The notes below the pieces were generated by a model, which did no database searches, was not told the DNA's origin, and was given only the letters and a program-made list of their open reading frames with translations. Source: Primulina eburnea (taxonomy: Eukaryota > Streptophyta > Magnoliopsida > Lamiales > Gesneriaceae). Taken from it: DNA of 64,000 bases. The stretch's first letter is position 1. Every line of letters starts with the position of its first letter. The DNA is taken from contig NC_133114.1 of assembly GCF_022965805.1 (NCBI RefSeq), positions 4,360,261-4,424,260 on the forward strand, written 5' to 3'. Of the stretch, positions 20,157 through 31,000 are shown piece after piece. The translations under genes were made by a program, and so were the position numbers.

Positions 20157-21906
20157 GAAAGTAATGGCAGTTGGTAAGACAATTACCAATACAGGAGTGC
20201 AGACAAAAATTGAGCTTTTTTGTTTTTTTTTTGTTTTTTTTTTTTACTAAAATGGAGCTTAGTTGAGGAAATTTTAACCTTTTTCTATAATGGGCTCTGA
20301 CAACTTATAAGCCGGGCCCTTGTCCATTAACTGGGCTCAATAAACAAGAAATGACAACAACATTTTCTTGAACCCCCAAAATGAAGTGGACCAAACAGAA
20401 CTTCAATTTTAATAATTGTTCATTTAAGAGGTTGCTCCCTCCTACTCTACCCCTGGCCCCTTTATCATAACTTATGGAGAGACCACTTTGCTAAGAATGA
20501 GACCGAACCCCGAGACATTGTTGGCACTTAATCGAAACCCAATTTATTGTATTTTAAAGAGCTAAATTAGTATGACCATAACATTAAATATCCTTAATGA
20601 AGGAGGAAGACTTTCCCTTTGTCACAAATGAGAATCATGTGGAGTGTAAAAAGGACCATTGAGTAAACAACAGCAGCTAACTCTTTGGAAGCTCACGCTC
20701 ATTGAGGGAAAAGAAAAGGGTAATTAATTAATAAATAAATTGAGCCTCCAGCCTTACTCTATTGACTTATGACCACTTTTTCATTATTGAGTGAGTGAAT
20801 GTGTGTAGATGGAGTGCAGATAGGACCATTCTATCATAAGCAAAAAAAAAAAAAGAAGAAGAAGGCAAAGTGACATGTGCTCTTTGGTCTCTTTGCTCAG
20901 TCTCAATCATTAATTGGGATCTATTCTTGCCTTCTACTCATCCACCATTTGATTTTTTTTATATATATAGAAATATAATAATACATGATAACATCTCTTG
21001 AAAAAATCATATGAATCTTATGAGTGTGGAGGGGACCAAGTTGTGCTAGATACGAATCGAGTTGATTCAAAACATAGTTGATTTTAATTTGAAATTATCA
21101 AATTCGAATTCATATATATATTATATAAAAATATTCTGAATCTTTATTTTCGAGTATCTCACGAATATGTTCGAGTATTTCGAGTCGAACTCAAAATCAA
21201 ATATTTACATATAAGTTTTTCCACAAAAATTCCTTCGCTAAAACTATCGGCCACCTTGGGAAACAACTCTCACGGCCGAGACTTCCCAACGCCACCGAAA
21301 GCCGTCGTCGGATTTCTGAAATTCCGACGATCTAAATCTCAACGCAATTTTCGTGTGGATGTCTAGTGCAATCTATACGAGGAACAAAATATCTGATCTT
21401 ACACTTGATTAGAAGGTTGAAGAAAGTTCTAGGAGATTTACAAGATGAATCATCTCCACTAATCGCAAACTGATTTAATGTTCAGCATCCTTAAATACAA
21501 AAGTAAATCAAATCTAAATGTTCTATGAATGCTTTTTGATCTTACGACACCACTAATTTTTTGACCGTCTAAACAAAATTTTAAAACTTCTGTTGAGCCT
21601 TGATTGCAAGAAAACGGTACACCAAAACAATTTTGAGGAAAAAGAAGAGTAAATTGGAAAAATTATTGAACAAAGGTATGTGTGTATTGTGCTGTGTGTA
21701 ATATTATAATACTTAAATTTTTGTCAGAGTTATAATCTAGAGTCTGGGAATTCATGCATTTGCGTGTATGAATAAAGAGTCTCTTTTCAATTTTATGTCG
21801 ATGAGATCAGTCGGTTGATGCAACTATGCTTGAAATGCGGTGATACAAATTGAGTTAGTTTATAATATTTTATTCAATAAAAAGTGTCGAGTAATCAAAA
21901 CAAGTT
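20157..21906. other. Intergenic DNA, no gene recognised
   Basis: Moderately AT-rich sequence. I find no conserved protein motif, splice-site chain, tRNA or terminal repeat. Confidence 0.5.
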
Positions 21907-21915
21907 ATTAATAAA

Positions 21916-22104
21916 TAGTAGATTTCTTGTGAGACGGTCTCACAAATAAAGATTTGTGAGATCTGTCAAATCTTCCTATATTCACAATAAAAAATAATAT
22001 TTTTAACATAAAAATTAATATTTTTTGATAGATGTCGATGACCTAAATAAGATATCCGTTTAACAAAATATGACCCGTGAGACCATCTCACACAAGTTTT
22101 TGCC
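21916..22104 (+). mobile_element. MULE-type MITE, copy 1
   Basis: 189 bp with the palindromic GTGAGACGGTCTCAC core near the left end and a related GTGAGACCATCTCAC near the right end, ending GTTTTTGCC. Flanked by 9-bp repeats ATTAATAAA / AATAATAAA (one mismatch). Non-coding. Confidence 0.75.
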
Positions 22105-22753
22105 AATAATAAATCATTAAAATCTTAATGGCATTTCGTGATAAATTAAATACCAATTTTCAAAATTACACACATATACACCCACACGCATATATGTATA
22201 CGCTACGTTGTTATATTATTAAACATAAGCTTATTATATAAGTTAACTTCGGTGTTATGGTTTGCTTTTTTATTTAATTCCAAAAATTATTTTATTTTAT
22301 TTTATTTAAAGCATATACAACTATCTAAATATTATTTGAATTTAAATAAGCATATAATTTCTCATCTGTAAATTCAGTATAGAACATCAATTTTTTTAAA
22401 AAAAAACTTATAAAATATAATTCAAAATATAGTTTTCAATTTTAACATGATCTCTAATTTTTTTAAAAAAAAAAACACTTATCAACAACAAATTAAATTA
22501 AATGCAGGCAGAAGTACTAATATGCTCGTACGTGTGATCCGTAATAAATATACCTAACTTTCCATACTAGAATCATGTTAGGTACTTAGTTTTGAGCTAC
22601 TTGGTGAAAACATAGGCTCCCAAATACCAATTATCAACTCATTATTACCTCTCACCTTTTTTTTTTACAAACTTGTCGCCCTTACCTTGCTGGGGATGTG
22701 ATCTAATTCAATATTATTGTTGTTGCTATGCCCCTATCACATAGTTAAATATA

Positions 22754-22854
22754 ATAGATCTTGTATGGGACGGTATGATGAATAGTTATCTGTAAAACAT
22801 GTTAATAATGTTCATATTTACAACAATAAGTAATATTTTTGAATATGTGACCAA
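22754..22854 (+). mobile_element. Diverged fragment of the same MITE family
   Basis: AGATCTTGTATGGGACGG, TTCATATTTACAACAATAAGTAATATTTTTGA and similar phrases match the middle of the family. The right end is missing; copy 2 was inserted directly beside it. Confidence 0.5.
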
Positions 22855-22863
22855 AATATAATG

Positions 22864-23046
22864 GAGTAGGTCTATTGTGAGACGGTCTCACGAATCTTTA
22901 TATGTGAGACAGATCAACCCTACTGATATTCACAATAAAAAGTAATACTCTTAGCATAAAAAATAATATTTTTTCATGGGTTACCCAAATAAGATATACG
23001 TCTTACAAAACACGACTTGTGAGACCGTCTCACACAAATTTTTGTC
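22864..23046 (+). mobile_element. MULE-type MITE, copy 2
   Basis: 183 bp, starts GAGTAGGTCTATTGTGAGACGG and ends CACACAAATTTTTGTC. Flanked by AATATAATG / AATATAATA (8 of 9 identical). Another partial piece of the family (CGTCTCACAAAATTGATT) follows at about 23052-23090. Confidence 0.8.
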
Positions 23047-23538
23047 AATATAATATTCGTCTCACAAAATTGATTTGTTAGATAGTCTCACAGAAAATTT
23101 TGTTTTTAAAATATGGGTTCAAAGGTAAAACTTTGCAATTATTAGGGCCTAATAAAAATATTATTAAGAAGACTTAATTTTATAGGATATATTAGTTTAT
23201 GAAATGATATTTTTTTTGTAGCATTATGCTCCGGTGGAACTACCAAGTAGCATAAAACAGTTGAGAAAAATAATGAAAAATCTATAAACCATTTGGTTCT
23301 AAAAAGAGTAGCAAAAATAGATTAATCATAATAATATGAATAATGTAGAAATATTAATTAATAGACAATTCACTATTATTATTTTTATTTTCAGTATTAC
23401 TTTATTAAATTGTTATTACTAATAATATTATTATTTTATTTTTATTGTTTATTCAAAAATAATAATTAAATTTTTTAAAATATCAAGTGGTTCAAGTCAC
23501 TATTTCATATAGCGGCCTTTCGACAGGGATCCTCTGGT

Positions 23539-23541
<3 letters not shown>

Positions 23542-23616
<75 letters not shown>
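23542..23616. repeat. (TA)n microsatellite
   Basis: TA run in duplication copy 1; it and the next run are each followed by AAATATTATAATTTTTTTAAAAA and CGCATAAAACCCTGTAT, so this microsatellite plus flank is itself duplicated. Confidence 0.95.
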
Positions 23617-23621
<5 letters not shown>

Positions 23622-23656
23622 TATAATTTTTTTAAAAAATATTTTCGCATAAAACC

Positions 23657-23659
<3 letters not shown>

Positions 23660-23711
<52 letters not shown>
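23660..23711. repeat. (TA)n microsatellite
   Basis: Second TA run of the tandemly doubled microsatellite unit in duplication copy 1. Confidence 0.95.
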
Positions 23712-23717
<6 letters not shown>

Positions 23718-24841
23718 TATAATTTTTTTAAAAATATTTTCGCATAAAACCCTGTATTAATGTATGAACAAAGAAGAAAGTAACTCGTCAACAAATATTT
23801 TATTAAAGAGCTTGCAAGTGTTTTCTGTCATTTTATGTGAAACAATATGACAAATTTTCACAGGGGAGTTTTCAGTTATTTTTTTGGAAATTTGAGATTT
23901 ATTAGCTTTTTAGTTTCTCTAAGGGTGCTCTAGTGCCATTTAGTGGTTTCACATGAGTCAGATTAGAGACGACAATAAGCCGAGTTTGGGTATGATTACA
24001 TCTCATCGGTCTTTATTTTCGTTTATCATATTCGTCTTCATCGTCGTCCTATCGTGTATTTCAATTAATCTTTATCCTTGTACCTGTAGAAGTATTATAT
24101 ATTCATACCATTTCCAAGCATCATATTACCATTTATAGCTATATTTTCTCAAATTTGAATTGTTTTTAGTAAATTATGGATATTTAATATATTGTCGAGA
24201 ACAATAATGAAAAAATATAAAAATTAACAAATTAAACATTATGGAAAAATATCCAAATATTTAAAACAATTTATCATAACATGAGTAACCAACAAAAATA
24301 GCAACAACTCTAAACTAACAATTTTCTTCATTTTATTCAACTAGTATCATTCAACAAAAACATATTAAAATTAACATCATAGTCGAAAAATCACATATAT
24401 ATTAATTTAATCAAGTATTTGAGTCGGGAGTGTGATTTTTTAAGATCCTCATCCATTCTTGTACCCAAAAAACTCGATTATTCATTTATTTAATCAGATA
24501 AAAAAATCACATCTATATCCTCCTTCATTCAATTCGAATATTAGATTATCCGTCGAATTCAAAAGAAATTGTCGTCCCTAATCAACATTTTATTAGACAT
24601 ATTTTTTTAGTGATGCTTCTATTAAAGTAGTAATATTTGTTGTTATTATTATCTAGCTATTTAATAAATAATCTACTTTATTTTCATATGTGTAAGGCCC
24701 GAGAAATTTATCTTGTTAATCCGAAATAAATTGGCGATGATTATTATAATCTCTTGGTGATAATGGATATGATTATAGAGAGAACGGATCAGATCGGGAG
24801 AGCTGAAAGAAGAAATCACATTATGTGTGAAGAGTAGGATT

Positions 24842-25051
24842 GGCGCACATGCGCGACGTGTTGGGCGCACATGCGCGAGGAAGACAGAACCATGCGCGCA
24901 CATGCGCGAATTGAATGCGCGCACATGCGCGGAACATCAAGAATGATCGGCGCATATGCGCGACGTAGATGGCGCATATGCACGAGCCAACAGAAGATGC
25001 TGGTCAACTACCGGCGCATATGCGCGAACAAGGTCGCGCATATGCGCGCAA
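24842..25051. repeat. Array of eight GGCGCAYATGCGCGA palindromic motifs
   Basis: Eight copies of GCGCACATGCGC or GCGCATATGCGC (one reads ATGCACGA) at about 20-40 bp spacing. GCGCATATGCGC is a perfect palindrome. Spacer text differs between copies. The first four copies have CACATG and the last four CATATG, so the array looks as if two sub-blocks expanded. CpG density is far above the surroundings. Confidence 0.85.
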
Positions 25052-25095
25052 CGTGCAGAACATGCACGACGCCACTTGCCTCCTACCTAAGGAAC

Positions 25096-25097
<2 letters not shown>

Positions 25098-25153
<56 letters not shown>
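25098..25153. repeat. (TA)n microsatellite
   Basis: TA run within the LTR-like sequence, right after the GCGC array. Confidence 0.95.
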
Positions 25154-25157
<4 letters not shown>

Positions 25158-26009
25158 CCTACATGCAAATCCATCAGAATGAAGGAAAGAAAGAGCCGAG
25201 GGAAGCTTCAAGTTCCATACGAAGAATCGTGAGTTACGTGAAATCCGCCCGTCTGCTTTTGAATCCGATTACAGTATTGAGTTCCTAGCGACGACAGCTA
25301 CAACTGGACGTAAGTTTTGTTACGTTTAGACATGAGTTGAAATTATGATATTGTCAGAATGGAATATGAATCAGATATAGTGTTTCTGCTACAGTAGACA
25401 TTGTATAATTGAAGTCAGATTGACGAATAGATGGTTTATACAATTGTTATGATTTTTTAAAGATATTGGTTGGGATTTGATATCAGAGTGGTGTTGTTAC
25501 TGATCTTGAATGTACAGATATTGAAAGTATGAATTGTACTGATACTGATTATGAGTTCTGGTACTATACTTGCGATGTTGAGATTGACGGGGTTATCGAA
25601 ACTGTATTGTTATGCCGTCGAAACATCAGTTGATTTATATTGATCAGATTCGGTATTGCTTCAGATTGTATTGTTGTACCATATGTCGATTAACATTGAT
25701 CAGATTACGTAATGATTTGAGTATTGATCAGAACAAGTTTTGAATCGAATTATATACTGATATTGTATTTATGCGATTGTAATTGCCAGACTGGGTATGG
25801 ACAGATTGGAATACAAGACATCGTCTTCGTCAGATCGAGAAGATAAATGTATAAATAAATGTTGATTCAGGATTGCACAACTCGAGTTAGATTTGACTTG
25901 AGTTTCTCAAAATCATATACTTTATTTATTGCATTGATATTTGCAGATTATCAGATTGATATGTTTAGTCTATTGAATGATAGCAGAGCCATAAAATTGA
26001 GTTCTGATC

Positions 26010-26482
26010 GTATCACATAAAATTTTGTTCATAAAATATGGGTTCAAAGGTAAAACTTTGCAACTATTTGGGCCAAATAAAAATATTATTAAGAAGACTT
26101 AATTTTATAGGATATATTAGTTTATGAAATGATTTTTTTTTTTTTTTTTTTTTTTTTTGTAGCATTTTGATCCGGTAAAACTACCAAGTAGCATAAAAAA
26201 CTTGAGAAAGAAAAATAATGAATAATCTATAAACCATTTGGTTCTAAAAAGAGTAGCAAAAATAAATTAATCATAATAATATGAATAATGTAGAAATATT
26301 AATTAATAGACAATTCACTATTGTTATTTTTATTTTCAGTATTACTTTATTAAATTGTTATTACTAATAATATTATTATTTTAATTTATTGTTTATTCAA
26401 AAATAATAATTAAATTTTTTAAAATATAAAGTGGTTCAAGTCACTATTTGATATAGCGGCCTTTCGACAGGGATCCTCTCGT

Positions 26483-26580
<98 letters not shown>

Positions 26581-26961
26581 TCTAAGGGTGCTTTAGTGCC
26601 ACTTAGTGGTTTCACATGAGCCAGATTAGGGACGACAATAGACCGAGTTTGAGTATGATTACATATCATCGGTCTCTATCTTCATCTATCATATTTATCT
26701 TCATCCTCGTCCCATCGTGTATTTCAATTCATCTTTATCTTTGTACCCGTCGAAAGATTATATATTCATACCATTTCCAAGCATCATATTACCGTTCATA
26801 GTTGTATTTCTCAAATTTGAATTATTTTGAGTAAATTATGGATATTTAATATATTGTCGAGAACAATAATAAAAAAATATAAAAATTAGTAAATTAAACA
26901 TTATAGAAAAATATCCAAATATTTAAAACAATTTATCATAACATGAGTAACCAACAAAAAT
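26010..26961 (+). repeat. Direct duplication, copy 2
   Basis: Collinear with 23084-24300 over most of its length. It carries a poly-T run of about 30 where copy 1 has 8, and a longer TA run. It is followed at once by MITE copy 3. Confidence 0.85.
26487..26578. repeat. (TA)n microsatellite
   Basis: About 46 TA units, the longest run in the window; corresponds to 23542-23616 in the other duplicate. Confidence 0.95.
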
Positions 26962-26985
26962 ATATTAAATAAGATATAATAATTA

Positions 26986-27167
26986 GGCAAAAACTTATAT
27001 GAGACGGTCTCACGAGTCGTATTTTGTGAGACGGATTTTTATTTGGGTCACCCATGAAAATGTATTACTTTTTATGCTAAAAGTATTACTTTTTATTGTG
27101 AATATGAGTAGGGTTGACCCGTCTCACAGATTATGATCCGTGAGACGGTCTCACATGAGACCCACTC
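26986..27167 (-). mobile_element. MULE-type MITE, copy 3
   Basis: 182 bp in the opposite orientation to copies 1 and 2: starts GGCAAAAACTTATATGAGACGG and ends GGTCTCACATGAGACCCACTC. The flanking 9-bp repeats TAATAATTA (26977-26985, 27168-27176) are identical, the clearest target duplication of the family with copy 4. Confidence 0.9.
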
Positions 27168-27762
27168 TAATAATTAATATATGTAAAATAAAAAAGAAAA
27201 TTAAATGTGTTAGAGATGAACGTTGTACTTGGTGCAGAAATCACAATATTTTTAATATAAAATTTGTACTAAAACAGATTTTATAGTTGAAAATGACCTC
27301 GTAATTTTCTATAGTTTGTATGCCAATTTAATTCACCAAGCAATCCAACAACTCATGCTACAAAAGAAATTTAAAATTTTAAGATTCCTCAATCAAATCC
27401 AAAACCTAAACCAAACAAAACCACTAAAAATACTAACACTTTTTTGTTTCAATTAATTTAATTTTTTTTCCAAGAAAAATAGCTTTGAGGTTGTGCTTTT
27501 CAAATGCTTTTAGTTTTAAATTGTCTTATAAAGATCTCGACAACACCTTGGTTCTTCTGACGTGAATGATATTTTATAATAAAAAGTTAATAGCACATGT
27601 ACATCCTTCTTCCCACATGGTACGTCACTCTGGCAGAAGCAAAAGTTCCCTGGCAAAGTAACTTATTTTAAAATAATTTATCAATTCAAAATCCCCCACT
27701 GTTTTTATTCATTCGAACTGCATTTAAATTCAAAACCCATCGTTCTCACTTCTCACCAGTCT

Positions 27763-27784
27763 TCTCTCTCTCTCTCTCTCCGCG
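27763..27784 (+). promoter_or_regulatory. CT-rich tract in the kinesin leader region
   Basis: TTCTCTCTCTCTCTCTCTCTCC about 290 bp before the kinesin start codon. Pyrimidine tracts like this are common near transcription starts in plants. No clear TATA box is seen just upstream. Confidence 0.4.
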
Positions 27785-27873
27785 ACTCTTCACACAGACG
27801 CACGCGCGTGTGTGTCTGTGAGTGAATACATACACAACAGAATGTTTACATACATTGATGTATGTGTATAACT

Positions 27874-27960
27874 ATGAGGTCTCAAGCAGCCGAGATTCTT
27901 TCGGGCAGTGGATTATGCTGGAGAAGGATCGAAGATTTTGAAATGAGGGCAATGCTGTGA
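27874..27960 (+). promoter_or_regulatory. Upstream ORF in the kinesin 5' leader
   Basis: A 28-codon frame beginning ATGAGGTCTCAAG and ending TGA 105 bp before the kinesin start. It contains two further in-frame ATGs. A shorter one begins at 27842. If the leader is transcribed from the CT tract, these would lower initiation at the main start; the transcript start is not known. Confidence 0.35.
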
Positions 27961-28065
27961 ACTTACGGAACTGTGTTTCGTGATTTGTGGAGGATTCTGT
28001 ACCGGGTTTTGTGTTTTGGTAGTTGTTGATTGGGGAATTGTTTTTCGATTTTGATCTGTTCAAGT

Positions 28066-31000
28066 ATGGCGGCGTCGACTTCTAGAGGGAGGAGCAGTTC
28101 GCCTTTCCATTATCGGAAACCTTCGAGTCCGTACTCTTCTACATCTTCATCTTCGTCGATGATGAATGGTCGTTTTATACCGCGCTCGAGCTCCTCCTCC
28201 GCCACGTCGTTTTACGGTGGAGGAGGTGGAGGTGGAGGTGGAGGTGGAGGTGGATCCAGATCTACGACGCCTAGCCAAAATACTAGAGATTATTCTCAAA
28301 GTAGGACGCCGGTTAGCTATCCGTCGATGGAAGAGCAGCTGATTGGAGAGCCAGTGGATAATGCTTCAAGATCGGGGGACAGCATTTTGGTGACGATAAG
28401 ATTTCGGCCTATGAGGTGAATTTGAATGAAATGATAGATCTGACTTGGATTTAGTTCTAGCACGATCCTTTGAATTTGGGGAAATATTGGAAGCTTGTTT
28501 ACCTTTGTGGGAAATATGATTGACTTGATTTGTCTTAATTTTTTTTTCTGTTGCAGTGAGCGAGAACATCAGAGAGGTGAGGAGGTCGCATGGTATGCAG
28601 ATGGAGACAAAATCGTGAGGAATGAATATAATCCCATGACTGCATATGGATTTGGTAAACTTCTTTGCTATTTTACTTTTCGTTTTAAGTTATTATGATA
28701 ACAATGTTCAGAATTTGATGGCTGATTATGGTTTCAAGTTTCATTTGAATTTTTAGGAGCTGCAAAACCATTCAATACATAGCAGCAATTTATTATAGGC
28801 ATGCTCAAGTTGAAATGATGTGAAATCAATAGCCTTGAATAGTATTTCTTTTGAAGTCTCGGCGCGTGGGATTTTGCCCTAAATAGTAATTGTAGTTTCA
28901 GAATGGAATATTTGCTGCCCAACTAGTGAGAACATGAGCCCCTGAAGTTTTCTATTATTCATGTGGCAGATAAAGTCTTTGGGCCTGATACAGCAACCCC
29001 TGAGGTGTATGATGTAGCTGCTCGACCTGTAGTTAAGGCTGCTATGGAGGGTGTGAATGGTATGTTCAACGTGATTTTACTTTTGCGAATTGAAATTGCT
29101 TGATTAAAAGCTGAACTATTAATTGTTAAGTTGACAAACTGGTTAGCTCTTATCAATTACTTTTTCTTTGACGACAACTCCATACCGGTCATTGATCAAT
29201 GATAAGCTATTCACGTTCATGTTGTTAAATTATCTTCTTTATTGTACTCTTCTGTGCCAATTGATGTCTGCTTGCATGTTGCAAATTTTGTTTCCATCTA
29301 ATACTGTTTGAGTCAACATGCAGGAACTGTGTTTGCTTATGGTGTTACCAGTAGTGGAAAGACACATACTATGCATGTAAGTTGTATCCTCCCGTATAAT
29401 GAATACTAACTTGATATTTGCCACTCATAATTTGAATGAAATAGAAAACAATGCATTTCCATCCAGCATTTGTTCTGGTCACACTGATTTATCCGTATGT
29501 CAATGTAATACTATATCGATTAGTTGTATTGACCATTTGTCCGCTCATCAATGTTCGACTTTTGAGATTATAGTGGATGTATGAATGGCAGGTGATATAT
29601 TCAAAACTGCATAGCGCGAATCGTTATAGTGATATGTAGATGAGTGTAGTCAAACCATAGTTTAAAGGTCTTACCATCTAAAATGAAGGAGCATGAGATG
29701 TGTGACAAACTTCTTTGGTTATGATTACTGATTTTCATATTTATACATGTCTTTTTTTTTGTTTTCTTTTCTTGTGTCTCGTAATGAAATTTCACAATTT
29801 TGAACCTGGGAAAAGAGAATGCCTGAATGCACTCCCATGTATTTCATTATTTTTTTAAAATATTTATTGTCAGGGAGATCAAAATTCTCCTGGGATCATA
29901 CCATTGGCTATAAAGGATGTATTCAGCATCATCCAAGACGTAAGTTTCCTTGCTATCATATTTAGACATTTTACTCAGTTCAGTTAATTTGAAATACCAC
30001 CAACACGTGCCCCTATTTATTTATTTATTTATTTATGCATTTTATTTAAAACAATGAAATTCGTTATTTATTGGTGGATGGCTGACTTTGGTTTTTCTTT
30101 AGACTCCAGGCCGTGAATTCTTACTTCGTGTGTCATATCTTGAAATCTACAATGAGGTTGGTGCTAATGCTATGATTGTTACCATTGGCATATGTATCTG
30201 TAGAAGTGGGAATTTGCATCCTCATCAATTTCAACGTTGAGGAATACAATCCAATGATCAGTTCTAAGTAGCTTAGTTACATTTTATATGGTGTCTTCGA
30301 GTCCAATGTTAATGTTCTTTCTCATTTTTTTGGTGCTAGGTTATTAATGACTTGTTGGACCCAACTGGCCAGAATTTGCGTGTTAGAGAAGATTCACAGG
30401 TCCTTTTAACATTTCTTGTCTCTCCTCTTCCAGTATGCTTATTTTGAGTTCTCTCTGCTTACTTGCAGCTGTCCTTGATATAATGTCAATGTTTTTGGTC
30501 TTTCAAGAAATTCCCTTGCAACACCCAATGTTAGCTACTTTGCTTCTTTCACATGGTCACTATTTATGTTTCCTATTAACAGTTTAGATGGATACCTTTA
30601 TTTTGCTTAACTGTAAGCAATCGGTCTGCATATATACCGTTCACCAGGGTTCACTGATCTCTTGGAAACTGGAATTGTTTACCTTATGCCTGAATTTCTT
30701 TGTTTTTTCCATTGTGCCTGAATTACTTGATTCACAAGGAATCATTTTTGGAATCTTCGAGCACATGATCTGAGTTTTCTCAATCCTCAGTTTTGTTTAG
30801 ACTTTTATCATATTATTAATTATTAATATTATATTTGCTCAGGGAACTTACGTTGAGGGTATAAAAGAAGAAGTTGTTTTGTCCCCTGGACATGTTCTTT
30901 CATTCATTGCTGCAGGAGAAGGTGATTATTATATTTTTTATTTTATTTTTACCATATCTTTTTCACGGACAGTCCATGGGAGTGTTTTCTCTAATGAAGT

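Larger units (their letters stand above)
23084..24300 (+). repeat. Direct duplication, copy 1
   Basis: From ACAGAAAATTTTG to AACAAAAATA this stretch is collinear with 26010-26961: the same ATGGGTTCAAAGGTAAAACTT, GGCCTTTCGACAGGGATCCTCT, (TA)n, and AGGGTGCTNTAGTGCCA blocks in order. Copy 1 has an additional second (TA)n unit with AAATATTATAATTTTT and a block (about 23750-23916) absent from copy 2. No coding signal. Confidence 0.85.
24691..26009 (+). mobile_element. LTR-like sequence starting TGTAAGGCCCGAG, with GCGC-motif array
   Basis: Begins TGTAAGGCCCGAGAAATTTA, a start I associate with plant gypsy LTRs, and contains an array of GCGCAYATGCGC motifs, a (TA)n run and a later region with many GATTGATAT-like phrases. 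The right limit is set only where the second duplication copy begins; I found no clear ...CA end or target duplication, so it may be truncated. No coding capacity. Confidence 0.5.

Noticed and set aside
24842..25051. Possible CRISPR-like array
   Set aside because: Repeats are short palindromes with irregular spacing, in a eukaryotic LTR, with no cas genes.
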